Assembly: GCA_051278195.1 (NCBI GenBank)
Contig: JBNMQM010000008.1
Coordinates: 1-64,000 of the forward strand
DNA: 64,000 bases
DNA from: JAHRVQ01 sp051278195
GTDB taxonomy: Bacteria > Pseudomonadota > Gammaproteobacteria > Pseudomonadales > Azotimanducaceae
Direction of reading: 5' to 3'
Every line of letters begins with the position of its first letter. Position 1 is the stretch's first letter. The position numbers were made by a program, and so were the translations under genes. The notes beneath the pieces were generated by a model. It worked only from the letters and a program-made list of their open reading frames with translations, searched no databases and had not been told where the DNA came from. Positions 26,013 to 34,713 of this stretch are shown here, one piece after another.

Positions 26013-27302
26013 CAGTATTTTGGGGTCCTGGTAGAAGGCGGACAGGACGGTGTAGAGATGAAACGCATCGTTTCGGCCCGCCAACTCACGAATTGAATGC
26101 ATGCCAAAAGTGGGTACGCCGACGTCTAGAGTTTTGACGCCGAGTTCCTTGGCGGTGATCGGGCCGATCGTGCTGCCACAGCCCATATCGGTTCGCACGA
26201 CAAAGGACTGGCAGGGTACATCGTGCTTGGCACATAAATAACTGAAGTAGCTACTGGTCTCACTGTTGGTGGCGTAGCGTTGATTGGCGTTTATTTTGAT
26301 GACGGGGCCCTCATTCAACAAGGGTCCGTGGTTGGGATCATGCAGATCACTGTAGTTAGGGTGAATGCCGTGGGCGTTGTCCGCAGAAATCATCAATGAA
26401 CGCGCGATTGCGCGATGTCGCTTCTCGCCAGCGCCTATCAGGCGATCAATGATCGAGGCGAGGAACGGGCCTTCAGCACCTTCCGCTGAAGCGCTACCGA
26501 CTTCCTCGTGGTCGTTGCACACAAGGATACTGGTGAGGGTTTCGTCTGCGTTGAAGAGTGCCTTTAATCCCGTAAAACAACTTAAGAGGTTGTCGAGACG
26601 TGCACCGGCGATAAACTCGTTATTCAAGCCATTGGTTGCGGCGGCTTGGGTATCATAGAAACAGAGTTCCCAACCGTGAATTGCTTTGGCCGCAAGGTCA
26701 GGGTGCTCGACGCCAATTTGTGCCATAACAATGTCTGAAAAAGTTTCATCACCTTTGCCTTTCATGATGAGCGGTGGAATATCTTTTTGAGGATTGATGG
26801 TCCGATTCGTGTTGGCTTCACGGTCAAGATGTATGGCGAGACTTGGCACTGTCGCGACCGCGCGTTTGAAGTTAATTAAACAACTCTTGAGTTGTCCTTC
26901 TGATGTCTCGATTGTGACGCGACCTGCAATGGAAAGGTCGCGGTCGAACCATGGGTTAAGCAGCACGCCGCCATAAACCTCAACGCCTAGATTTAGGTAG
27001 CCACTCATGCGTTTTTCTGGTTTTGGCTTCACCTTCAGGCATGGGCTGTCGGTATGTGCGCCTACCATGCGAATGCCAGTCTGTTCTATGTCCTGGCTGC
27101 CGTTGATGAAAGCCACGATAGATGAACCGTTACGCGTGGCAAAGTATTTGCCAGCCGAGAGGGACCAACTATCTTCCTCGTTGAGCTGCTCAAAGCCGTT
27201 GTCGCGCAGTAGCGTGGCCATGCTCTCAACCGCGTGGAAGGGTGTCGGTGATGCTGCAAGGAAGGCGAGAAGCTCGTCGTTGAAAGAATCGATTTGGCTC
27301 AT
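26007..27302 (-). CDS. apeB: M18-family aminopeptidase
   Basis: A 431-residue cytosolic dinuclear zinc aminopeptidase of the aspartyl aminopeptidase family. Metal ligands and catalytic segments are visible: VGAHTDSPCLKVKP (H and D), AGARLDNLLSC (bridging D), NDHEEVGSASAEGAEGPF (Glu-Glu) and the C-terminal TFGMHSIRE histidine. Length matches ApeB (about 430). The start MSQIDSFND at 27302 is preferred over a GTG at 27323 by homology. It removes N-terminal acidic residues from peptides. The 3' end is embedded in the tandem array shared with citrate synthase. Confidence 0.93.
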   Translation of the reverse strand: MSQIDSFNDELLAFLAASPTPFHAVESMATLLRDNGFEQLNEEDSWSLSAGKYFATRNGSSIVAFINGSQDIEQTGIRMVGAHTDSPCLKVKPKPEKRMSGYLNLGVEVYGGVLLNPWFDRDLSIAGRVTIETSEGQLKSCLINFKRAVATVPSLAIHLDREANTNRTINPQKDIPPLIMKGKGDETFSDIVMAQIGVEHPDLAAKAIHGWELCFYDTQAAATNGLNNEFIAGARLDNLLSCFTGLKALFNADETLTSILVCNDHEEVGSASAEGAEGPFLASIIDRLIGAGEKRHRAIARSLMISADNAHGIHPNYSDLHDPNHGPLLNEGPVIKINANQRYATNSETSSYFSYLCAKHDVPCQSFVVRTDMGCGSTIGPITAKELGVKTLDVGVPTFGMHSIRELAGRNDAFHLYTVLSAFYQDPKILQ

Positions 27303-27361
27303 AGGATAGCTGGATGTAAACACTGAAAGTTGAGTATACCAGAGCCGTCGGCCTGGCGGTC

Positions 27362-28063
27362 CTACCAGGGAATTCGAGAACCATCCCAGGACCAGAATTG
27401 GCCAGAGTTCTCCGCTGAAAGCTGCTCAATGACGTGAAGTAAGTAATTGGCGCTCTGCTCAGGCGAAAACAGTTTTTCTTTGGGTACATTTTTTTGAAAT
27501 GGCTTCGACAGGGTCGTATCTGTCGTGCCCGGGTGTAAGGCCGCGACGTTACAATTTGGCACTGCGCGCTGCCATTCAAGCGCTAGGCCTTTGAGAAACA
27601 TATTCAGTGCCGCCTTACTGCTGCGATAGCTAAACCAACCTCCCAGTTGGTTATCGCTGATTGAGCCAACTTTTGCTGATATTGCAGCGAATACGCTCTG
27701 GTGACCGTTTCGCAATGGACGTTGAAAATGCCGTGCCAGAAGCATCGACGGGAGGGTGTTGCGGGTGATGTTTTCGAGAAAGAACTCGGTTTCAAAGTGG
27801 CGTACGGATTTTTCAGGGCCCTTTTCCTCATTGTGTAAAAAGCCCGCGCAATTAATCAACCAATCGACACGCTCAAAGTTTTTTGCATAGGCTGAAACCG
27901 CAGAATCAATGCTGGCGTCGAGCTGGCTAAAAGTCGCGCCATCAAAACTAGGCTTGTTCAGCAGGTAGGTACCAAAAAGATTAGATTCTGGATATTGTGT
28001 GGCTATGGCTTGCGTCAGTGCCTGACCAATGCCACCTGAGGCTCCGATTATGACGATATTCAT
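27362..28063 (-). CDS. Short-chain dehydrogenase/reductase (C-factor-like)
   Basis: A 233-residue classical SDR. The NAD(P)-binding motif is GASGGIG (residues 7-13), the NAG-type motif is NCAGFL, and the active site is S129, Y146 and K150 (SYRSSKAALN). The long segment between strands 4 and 5 and the LHPGTTDT motif place it near the CsgA/C-factor-like SDRs, whose substrates are unknown. A start at 28063 fits the Rossmann fold; an upstream ATG at 28093 would add ten residues. The gene lies 60 bp upstream of apeB in the same direction and diverges from the PLP-enzyme gene at 28330. Confidence 0.88.
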   Translation of the reverse strand: MNIVIIGASGGIGQALTQAIATQYPESNLFGTYLLNKPSFDGATFSQLDASIDSAVSAYAKNFERVDWLINCAGFLHNEEKGPEKSVRHFETEFFLENITRNTLPSMLLARHFQRPLRNGHQSVFAAISAKVGSISDNQLGGWFSYRSSKAALNMFLKGLALEWQRAVPNCNVAALHPGTTDTTLSKPFQKNVPKEKLFSPEQSANYLLHVIEQLSAENSGQFWSWDGSRIPW

Positions 28064-28249
28064 TTGAGTGTTCGCTGTCTCTATTGAGTACACAAGAATA
28101 CGAAAGGGAATGAGTAGCGGATGATGCTAGTTGATTTAACGATTTAGCGGGACTAGACTGCGGGCGTTTTAGCGCGGTTTCAGGCAATGGGAATCAGCAC
28201 CAAAACAGCGCCGATTTGAATTCAGCTTGCGGGCGCTTTAATAAATTCC

Positions 28250-28291
28250 GCTAAAGAGGGCCAAGGCCTACTTTAGCAGTAGGTTTTTTTT
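28250..28291 (+). promoter_or_regulatory. Possible transcription attenuator in the leader of the PLP-enzyme gene
   Basis: A hairpin CCTACT-TTAGC-AGTAGG (28267-28283) followed by eight T (28284-28291) looks like an intrinsic terminator, yet it lies 38 bases upstream of the ATG at 28330, on the same strand. A competing hairpin pairs GCTAAAG (28250-28256) with CTTTAGC (28271-28277) and contains an inner GGCC/GGCC pairing; it shares bases with the left arm and loop of the terminator, so both cannot form. Further upstream, TGCGGGCGYTTTA occurs twice (28159 and 28228). The layout fits an attenuator or riboswitch expression platform. No known riboswitch consensus was recognised. Confidence 0.5.
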
Positions 28292-28329
28292 CGCCTATAG
28301 TTTGTCGGAATGGGCAAAGAGGAGGAAAC

Positions 28330-29556
28330 ATGGCAGGGTTCAGTTCAAAGATTCTTCATGCAGATCGACGTGGTGGGGTAGAGCACGGCTCAATTCATAA
28401 GCCTGTGCACACGGCAGTGACCTTTGCTTATGATGATGCGCGTGATTTGGCTGCAGTTTTTCAAGGCAAAGCGCCCGGTTATACCTACGGTCGGCAGGTG
28501 AACCCAACGGTTACTGCCTTGCAGGACAAGATCACGCTGATGGAAGACGGCATTGCGAGTGCGGCGTTTGCGACCGGGATGGGCGCGATTGGCAGCACTT
28601 TGTTTAGTCTCCTGCGCCAGGGTGATCATGTGGTGTCTTCCTCATTTCTATTTGGTAATACCAATAGCCTTTTTAATACCTTTGCTACTCAGGGAATTGA
28701 TGTGACCTTTGTTGACGCTACTGACGTTAACAATGTGGCAGCTGCCATTCAGGACAATACCCGCCTGGTCTTCGTTGAAACCATTGCGAACCCTCGTACA
28801 CAGGTAGCCGACCTTGAGAAGATCGGTGAACTGTGCAGAGCGCGCAATCTGATCTACTTCGTTGATAACACGATGACGTCGCCCTATTTATTTCAACCCA
28901 AAACTGTCGGCGCCAGCCTTGTGATCAATTCTTTAACTAAGTACATCGGTGGCCACGGCAATGCACTGGGTGGTGCGGTCACGGAAGTCGGTAACTTCGA
29001 CTGGACAACGTTTCCAAACATCTATGACAACTACAAGACCGGCGATCCAAAAACCTGGGCTATTACTCAAATTAAGAAGAAGGGTATTCGAGATTTTGGT
29101 GCAACGCTTGGACCCGAAGCCGCTCACCGTCTCTCTATTGGGTCTGATACTTTGGCGTTACGAATGGAAAAAGCCAGTGACAATGCTGAGGCTGTCACGA
29201 CCTATTTGAGCGAGCATCCCAGAGTGAAAACGGTCTACTACCCAGGGCTGGCGGAGCACGGACAGCACGATCTCGCCAGTAAACTGTTCAAAAAACCCGG
29301 CGCCCTGTTCAGTATTGAATTAGCGGATGGTCTGGATTGTTTCGACTTTATTAACAAACTTGACCTGGTCATTTGTACGAGTAATCTGGGCGATACGAGG
29401 TCTTTGTGTATACCGGTGGCGCATTCGATCTTCTATGAAATGGGACCAGCCCGCCGCGCAGAGATGGGCATAGATGATTCGCTGGTGAGATTCTCGATTG
29501 GCATCGAAGACACCGACGACCTGCTCGCGGATTTTGAAACAGCCTTGAGCGAGTAA
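28330..29556 (+). CDS. Cystathionine gamma-synthase-like PLP enzyme (sulfur amino acid metabolism)
   Basis: A 408-residue Cys/Met-metabolism PLP enzyme. The cofactor lysine is K204 (NSLTKYIGGHG); other family marks are GYTYGRQVNPT, ATGMGAIGSTL, VDNTMTSPYLF and the C-terminal SLGDTRSL-like segment (NLGDTRSLCIPVA) that binds the substrate carboxylate. It may be an O-acetyl- or O-succinylhomoserine sulfhydrylase/cystathionine gamma-synthase or a gamma-lyase; the exact reaction is not fixed by the motifs. A strong GAGGAGG site precedes the ATG. The leader contains an attenuator-like structure. The stop codon is the first of three tandem 18-bp copies. Confidence 0.85.
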   Translation: MAGFSSKILHADRRGGVEHGSIHKPVHTAVTFAYDDARDLAAVFQGKAPGYTYGRQVNPTVTALQDKITLMEDGIASAAFATGMGAIGSTLFSLLRQGDHVVSSSFLFGNTNSLFNTFATQGIDVTFVDATDVNNVAAAIQDNTRLVFVETIANPRTQVADLEKIGELCRARNLIYFVDNTMTSPYLFQPKTVGASLVINSLTKYIGGHGNALGGAVTEVGNFDWTTFPNIYDNYKTGDPKTWAITQIKKKGIRDFGATLGPEAAHRLSIGSDTLALRMEKASDNAEAVTTYLSEHPRVKTVYYPGLAEHGQHDLASKLFKKPGALFSIELADGLDCFDFINKLDLVICTSNLGDTRSLCIPVAHSIFYEMGPARRAEMGIDDSLVRFSIGIEDTDDLLADFETALSE

Positions 29557-29592
29557 ACAGCCTTGAGCGAGTAAACAGCCTTGAGCGAGTAA
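29539..29592. repeat. Three exact 18-bp copies at the 3' end of the PLP-enzyme gene
   Basis: ACAGCCTTGAGCGAGTAA is present three times without a mismatch. The first copy encodes the last five residues and the stop of the PLP enzyme, and each following copy repeats that stop in frame. The reverse complement is nearly identical to the 18-bp unit in the 25906-26012 array. Confidence 0.95.
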
Positions 29593-29663
29593 ACAAAAGC
29601 GCCTAGTGGTTGTCTCGATGGATTGATTCCGTAAACTACGCGTTTAGTTTTACAGTATCTACC

Positions 29664-30581
29664 ATGCCAACAGTTCCCGTCTTAGAAGCCGTTGTTACAA
29701 CAGATCTTCCTCTGGCCAACAAACGTCAGGGCAAGGTACGTGACCTTTATGATATGACCTTGCCAGATGGCAGCGAGGGAATTTTGATTGTCGCGACGGA
29801 CCGCGTGAGTGTGTTTGATGTGGTTCTGGCTAACGGCATTCCTGGTAAAGGCAAGATGCTGACGGGGTTTGCTAATTTCTGGTTCGATTTTTTTACGGAT
29901 AAGGTCAATCACCATCTAGTATCCTCGGATGTCCGACTGATCGATGGTCTGTCCGAAGCTCAATACGGCATGCTAGACGGTCGCGTTATGATTTGCCGCA
30001 AGTCTGAAGTGGTGCCGATTGAATCTATTGTGCGGGGCTATTTGACCGGCAGTGGCTGGAAAGACTACCAGCAGACGGGTCGGGTATGTGGCATTGAGTT
30101 GCCAGCCGGAATGCTAAACAGCAGCAAGATTGATTCACCTATCTTCACCCCCTCCACAAAAGCTGCCGAAGGTCACGATGAGAACATCAGCTTCGAGCGT
30201 GCTTGTGAAATTGCCGGTCCAGATTTGATGGCACAGATTCGTGATACATCACTGATGATCTACGAAACAGCGCGAGATTTTGCAGCGCAGCGCGGCATTA
30301 TTATCGCCGATACAAAACTTGAATTTGGTATCAGCAATGGCAAGCTGACATTGATCGATGAGGTTTTGACGCCAGATAGTTCGCGATTTTGGCCGGCGGA
30401 CCAGTGGCAGGCGGGGCGTGAGCAAAACAGTTTTGATAAGCAGTATGTGCGTAACTATACGGAGGAGTTGGTGGCCGCCGGTCAGTGGAACAAGGAGTAT
30501 CCCGGTCCCACTCTGCCAGACGACGTTATTAACAATACGCTCGAACGCTACCGAGAAGCCATTGATAAGCTAATGGCCTAA
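29664..30581 (+). CDS. purC: Phosphoribosylaminoimidazole-succinocarboxamide synthase (SAICAR synthase)
   Basis: A 305-residue ligase of purine biosynthesis that joins CAIR and aspartate with ATP. Signature segments are KRQGKVRDLYDM near residue 18, VATDRVSVFDVVL, VVPIESIVRGYLTGSGW, and LIDEVLTPDSSRFWP. Length matches the longer gammaproteobacterial/yeast-like form rather than the 237-residue E. coli form. The start at 29664 fits the family; the open frame extends 18 codons upstream. No purine neighbours are present. Confidence 0.95.
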   Translation: MPTVPVLEAVVTTDLPLANKRQGKVRDLYDMTLPDGSEGILIVATDRVSVFDVVLANGIPGKGKMLTGFANFWFDFFTDKVNHHLVSSDVRLIDGLSEAQYGMLDGRVMICRKSEVVPIESIVRGYLTGSGWKDYQQTGRVCGIELPAGMLNSSKIDSPIFTPSTKAAEGHDENISFERACEIAGPDLMAQIRDTSLMIYETARDFAAQRGIIIADTKLEFGISNGKLTLIDEVLTPDSSRFWPADQWQAGREQNSFDKQYVRNYTEELVAAGQWNKEYPGPTLPDDVINNTLERYREAIDKLMA

Positions 30582-30598
30582 TCACCAAAAAAAAATCG

Positions 30599-31234
30599 TT
30601 AGCTGGTGTAGCAGACGCCTGTGCCACCTAGGCCGCAATAACCGCCGGGCACTTTTGCCAGATACTGTTGGTGATAGTGCTCGGCATAGTAGAACCCTGG
30701 TGCATGTAGGACCTCAGTGGTGATTTCGCCGAACCCTTCAGACTTTAGATTGTCCTGAAAGATTTTTTCGCTCGCTTTAGCTGCTTCGAATTGTTCTTCG
30801 GTTGAGGTGTAAATTCCAGAGCGATACTGAGTCCCGATGTCATTACCCTGGCGCATGCCCTGCGTGGGGTTATGGCTTTCCCAGAATAAACTGAGCAGTT
30901 GCGAAAAGCTGACAACCTTCGGGTCAAACACGACTAGTACGACCTCGTTGTGACCTGTTTGACCGGAACAGACTTCTTCATAGGTCGGGTTCGGTGTAAC
31001 CCCACCGGCATAGCCTGCGGCGGTTGTGAACACGCCGTCGCGCTCCCAAAACCGGCGCTCGGCACCCCAGAAACAACCCATGCCAAAGATCGCAGTTTGC
31101 ATTTGCGCAGGAAACGGACTCTGGAGTGGATTTCCATTCACAAAATGTTCGGCAGGCACAGGCACAGCTTCCGCGCGTCCTGCTAGTGCAGTTTCTGCTG
31201 TAGGTATTTCAAGTTTTTTCTGAAACAGGCCCAT
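30599..31234 (-). CDS. msrA: Peptide-methionine (S)-S-oxide reductase MsrA
   Basis: A 211-residue MsrA. The catalytic cysteine is C54 in GCFWG; resolving cysteines lie at C200 and C208 in the C-terminal GGYCGLGGTGVCYTS. The GHNEVV and HNPTQGMRQGNDIGTQYRSG segments are intact. It repairs oxidised methionine in proteins using thioredoxin. The N-terminal 45 residues match the longer proteobacterial form. It converges with purC (17 bp between stops). Confidence 0.95.
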   Translation of the reverse strand: MGLFQKKLEIPTAETALAGRAEAVPVPAEHFVNGNPLQSPFPAQMQTAIFGMGCFWGAERRFWERDGVFTTAAGYAGGVTPNPTYEEVCSGQTGHNEVVLVVFDPKVVSFSQLLSLFWESHNPTQGMRQGNDIGTQYRSGIYTSTEEQFEAAKASEKIFQDNLKSEGFGEITTEVLHAPGFYYAEHYHQQYLAKVPGGYCGLGGTGVCYTS

Positions 31235-31305
31235 GAGCGGTCTCCGTTGGAAAATTGATAGGATGATTATAACGCTTTATTAGCAGTCGTGAACCCTATG
31301 GACAA

Positions 31306-31343
31306 TCCTGAACGAAATTAACAGTCCTGAACGAAATTAACAG
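31306..31343. repeat. Two exact 19-bp copies upstream of the enoyl-CoA hydratase gene
   Basis: TCCTGAACGAAATTAACAG occurs twice head to tail in the 225-bp region between divergent msrA and the enoyl-CoA hydratase gene. No other structure was seen there except the AGGAGG site directly before 31460. Confidence 0.85.
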
Positions 31344-31459
31344 TCGCTGGACATATTGAGCGTCTTTAGCCATATCCATGGCTTTGAACCGGGGGGATGT
31401 GAAGCTGATAGACTTTGGAGTACTGTGAAATCAAATAATGACAACGATTAGGAGGAACT

Positions 31460-32230
31460 ATGAGTGAATTTTGTAGCGTTGAAAAAGACGGCCGATTGAC
31501 CATTATCACCATCCAGCGACCTGAAGTGATGAACGCGTGTCATCCGCCGGCCAATGCTGAATTGGCTGCCGCATTCGACGACTTTTGCAGCGACAAAGAT
31601 CAATGGGTCGCGATTATTACCGGTGCAGGCGATCGGGCTTTTTGTGCGGGAAACGATTTGAAATATCAGGCATCGGGTGGCGAGATGTTTGCTGTGCCCT
31701 CCGGTTTTGGCGGTTTAACGTCACGTTTTGATAATCCCAAACCGGTTATTGCCGCGGTTAACGGCATTGCAATGGGCGGTGGATTTGAAATCGCGCTGGC
31801 TTGTGATTTGATCATAGCGTCAGAAAATGCGGTATTTGCATTACCCGAGCCCAGAGTGGGTCTCGCCGCCTTGGCTGGCGGCGTTCACCGCCTGCCGAGA
31901 GAAATCGGCATGAAGCGAGCAATGGGTATGCTCTTAACCGGTCGTCGGGTATCGCCCCAAGAAGGCAAAGAACTGGGTTTCGTCAACGATGTTGTGCCAG
32001 CGGGAGACGCGCTCAACGCGGCTAAACGTTGGGCCGCCGAAATTCTGGAGTGCGCCCCTATTTCTGTGCGTGCGAGTAAACAAGCTGCTTATGACGGCAT
32101 GGGTCAGAGTTTAGAATCTGCGATGGCTGGCAAGTATGACCAGATTCATACGCTTAGGCATTCAGCCGATTTTGTCGAAGGTCCCCTGGCCTTTGCAGAG
32201 AAACGAGCACCGGACTGGAAAGGAGAGTAG
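31460..32230 (+). CDS. Enoyl-CoA hydratase/isomerase family protein
   Basis: A 256-residue crotonase-fold protein. The CoA-binding and oxyanion-hole segments are AGDRAFCAGNDLK (near 55-67) and VNGIAMGGGFEIALACD (near 101-117), with the catalytic-glutamate region LPEPRVGLAALAGGVHRLP (about 130-150), where E is retained once (PEPRVGL). This pattern is compatible with a hydratase of fatty acid or amino-acid degradation; the exact acyl-CoA is unknown. A consensus AGGAGG lies five bases upstream of the ATG. No thiolase or acyl-CoA dehydrogenase is adjacent. Confidence 0.9.
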   Translation: MSEFCSVEKDGRLTIITIQRPEVMNACHPPANAELAAAFDDFCSDKDQWVAIITGAGDRAFCAGNDLKYQASGGEMFAVPSGFGGLTSRFDNPKPVIAAVNGIAMGGGFEIALACDLIIASENAVFALPEPRVGLAALAGGVHRLPREIGMKRAMGMLLTGRRVSPQEGKELGFVNDVVPAGDALNAAKRWAAEILECAPISVRASKQAAYDGMGQSLESAMAGKYDQIHTLRHSADFVEGPLAFAEKRAPDWKGE

Positions 32231-32286
32231 TCAGAATGAGCGTCTATACTTGAATAAATGTATAGATTCTTGTGCGGGGGAATTGC

Positions 32287-32937
32287 GTGCTGACGAAATT
32301 ACTGGCAAGGCTGTTGGGTGTTGTCGGGCTCATAGCCCTGCCAAAGTTAGTGTTCGCAAGTTCAGCTGCTGCAGGTACTAGTAGCTCGATGGGTCAGACA
32401 GGTTCTGGTTGGGGCATGCTGGCCCTGCCCATATTCGTTGGCGCATACCTATTCGTTATGCTCGAAGAGTTTATTCATCTTCGAAAATCTAAACCGGTCA
32501 TTCTTGCGGCCGGCATCATCAGTGAAGCGTGGCGCGTTTACAATCTGCATTCTATTCGCACTATATCAAAATGACGGTTTCCGGAGACGAGGCGGAATTT
32601 GGCTCGTTCAATATCTTTAACAAGGTCGCTCAAGCTGAGTGGGACACATTGTTGTTCTTTTTCGGTGTGATTTTGTGTGTCGGCGGTCATTGATAATATC
32701 CCTGTGATGTTTGCCATCCTCACGATGAACCCTGACATGGATCTGTAGCAATGGTTGTTGATCACGCTAACGGCGGGTGTGGGTGGCAGTTTGTTGTCCA
32801 TCGGTTCTGCGGCAGGTGTGGCTCTGATGGGCACTGCGCGCGGCTATTACACGTTCTTTGGCCACTTGAAGTGGTCCTGGGCGGTTGGTCTGGGCTACTG
32901 CGCAAGCATCTATGCTCATTATCTGGTGAACGGCTAA
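32287..32937 (+). pseudogene. nhaD: Degraded NhaD-type sodium/proton antiporter
   Basis: Three fragments of an ion-transporter protein normally about 450-500 residues long. The first (GTG start at 32287) is the N terminus through LEEFIHLRKSKPVILAAGII, then diverges and stops at 32574. About 240 residues are missing before FNIFNKVAQAEWDTLLFFFG (about 32615-32675). After ILCVGG a frameshift near 32690 and another deletion lead to IDNIPVMFAILTMNPDM, an in-frame TAG at about 32746, and finally QWLLITLTAGVGGSLLSIGS to the normal C-terminal region ending at 32937. The gene cannot encode a working antiporter. Confidence 0.85.
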
Positions 32938-32942
32938 CAAGG

Positions 32943-34178
32943 CTAAAGGGAATAGCTGAATTGTAGCCAATATTTTCTAACGTCTCCGCTGGGGCGGGCA
33001 CCATTGAAGCGCGCCCATTTCAACAGCAACTGGCCGCGCTCGCCGATTCGGTACCAGGCACCGACGGAGTGTTCTTTGCCGATGCGCCGGCGGTCGCCAT
33101 CTGACTCAAACTGGTGTGCTGTGAATTCGACGCGACCGGGACCGACGTTGACGCGAACCGTTGCATACTGATCCCTTAAGCCATCCACGGGGGTTGTCAA
33201 AAACTGATCTGTAAAACCTTGGAATTTATGCAAGGTCGCAAGCGGCGTTTGAAATGCAATGTTTTGTTCTGACATGAACATTTCGCTGCCCAATAGCAGT
33301 GAGAAACGACCTCTTTTTAACATCAACTCGATGCGCTGATAGTGTATATGGTCCAGATCGACATTAGGTACTTGCGACAAGTTGGGAAATTGCCGAGCAT
33401 ATTCTAGGGTTAGACTCGGCGTAACTTCTGCCATCGGCCATTGCCCAGAGAAACGAATACCGCTGGTATTATGGTTGCCGGTGAGAACATCATCGTTGTT
33501 CAAACGGTAGTGATAGGCAGCAATACTCAGTCGCTCATTAAACTGATATTGGAGGTTGAATACGTGACTATCATGGTGCTGACGGCCATCCGCTGCTTTA
33601 CGACCGAATATTGTGTTCACCGCGTTTAGGTGTGCATAGAAGATCGACAATTCAGCGGTGGGTTTAGATACAACACTAATACCATCGAACGTCTGTTGGT
33701 TCTGACGAAAATCTACAGCGCCAATGTGTCGCTCGTCATCAAGTTTGATGACCTGTCTACCCAACAGCAGAATAGAGCGTGGAACGCCGTTAAAACGAAC
33801 ATAGGCTTGGTTGATCTCTGTGATATCCGGGTCTGCAATGACAGCCGTACCTTCATCTCTGATGCCATCAGAGAAGTTCTCTTGAGTCAGGTTTGTGATG
33901 TTCTCTAACTCTAAGGTGAATTGGGCGAACCTATATTCGCCAGTTTCAAAACGAATACGACTGCGCAGTGACGCGCTGCTGGCATTGTCCAGTTGCTCGC
34001 TGTTGACATCTTCATAGTTGAGGCGAAATGTGAATTTGGTGCTGGTCGCGCGGAGGCTAGCCACGAATCCATCGCGGTCATGCGAATCATAGGCGTTCTG
34101 CAGGGCATCGCTGCGAGACCAAGGACTGTTGATCAGCAATACGAACAGAGTTGCGTAACGGGCGCATTGATTTAACAT
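32943..34178 (-). CDS. Porin-like outer-membrane protein (alginate-export/DUF1302-like)
   Basis: A 411-residue exported beta-barrel candidate. The N terminus has a signal-like helix (ARYATLFVLLINSPW), followed by amphipathic strands such as SLRSRIRFETGEYRFAQFTLELEN and GVPRSILLLGRQVIKLDDERHIGAVDFRQNQ, and it ends in WLQFSYSL. The RQxIxLDdxRfiG pattern is common in alginate-export-like porins, where it lies before the barrel constriction. The start at 34178 is preferred; the open frame continues upstream over the moaB start. It is divergent from moaB (31 bp), so promoters overlap. Substrate unknown. Confidence 0.7.
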   Translation of the reverse strand: MLNQCARYATLFVLLINSPWSRSDALQNAYDSHDRDGFVASLRATSTKFTFRLNYEDVNSEQLDNASSASLRSRIRFETGEYRFAQFTLELENITNLTQENFSDGIRDEGTAVIADPDITEINQAYVRFNGVPRSILLLGRQVIKLDDERHIGAVDFRQNQQTFDGISVVSKPTAELSIFYAHLNAVNTIFGRKAADGRQHHDSHVFNLQYQFNERLSIAAYHYRLNNDDVLTGNHNTSGIRFSGQWPMAEVTPSLTLEYARQFPNLSQVPNVDLDHIHYQRIELMLKRGRFSLLLGSEMFMSEQNIAFQTPLATLHKFQGFTDQFLTTPVDGLRDQYATVRVNVGPGRVEFTAHQFESDGDRRRIGKEHSVGAWYRIGERGQLLLKWARFNGARPSGDVRKYWLQFSYSL

Positions 34179-34209
34179 GGGGCTCGTCTTAAAGAGCGAA
34201 TGAATCAAG

Positions 34210-34713
34210 ATGGATGGTGCCTTACATATTGCCGTATTAACAGTGTCTGATAGCCGGACACGTGAAACTGATACTTCTGGCCAGTTTCTTTGCGATGCCC
34301 TTGTTGAAGCAGGGCACACACTAAGCGACAGACATATCGAGATCGATGATATGTACCGGCTGCGCGCAAAAGTTTCAGTTTGGATTGCAGACCCAAAAAT
34401 TGAAGTGGTGCTGCTGACGGGTGGCACTGGTTTTACCAGCCGTGACTCCACGCCTGAAGCAATTGCACCGCTACTAGACCAGAAAATTGATGGTTTTGGC
34501 GAGTTGTTTAGGCAACTCTCGTACGCAGAAATTGGCACTTCGACGCTGCAATCCCGGGCGCTAGGTGGCATTGCAAATAACACCCTGATTTTTTGCATTC
34601 CCGGGTCTACTGGTGCCTGCAAAACAGGTTGGAATGGCATTCTTCAAACCCAGCTCGACATCAATCACCGACCCTGCAATTTTGCCGAACTACTCAAGAA
34701 AGGCAGTCACTAA
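34210..34713 (+). CDS. moaB: Molybdenum cofactor biosynthesis protein MoaB
   Basis: A 167-residue MoaB/Mog-fold protein. The molybdopterin-binding signatures are present: AVLTVSDSRTRETDTSG near the N terminus, LLTGGTGFTSRDSTPEA in the middle, and FCIPGSTGACKTGWNGIL at the C-terminal end. The family adenylylates molybdopterin or has a scaffolding role. Length fits MoaB (about 170). moeA starts directly after its stop codon (no gap), so the two form one transcription unit. Confidence 0.93.
   Translation: MDGALHIAVLTVSDSRTRETDTSGQFLCDALVEAGHTLSDRHIEIDDMYRLRAKVSVWIADPKIEVVLLTGGTGFTSRDSTPEAIAPLLDQKIDGFGELFRQLSYAEIGTSTLQSRALGGIANNTLIFCIPGSTGACKTGWNGILQTQLDINHRPCNFAELLKKGSH

Noticed and set aside
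28159..28291. Known SAM-I, SAM-II or SAH riboswitch.
   Set aside because: Their conserved core sequences were not recognised; only the expression-platform-like hairpins are clear.
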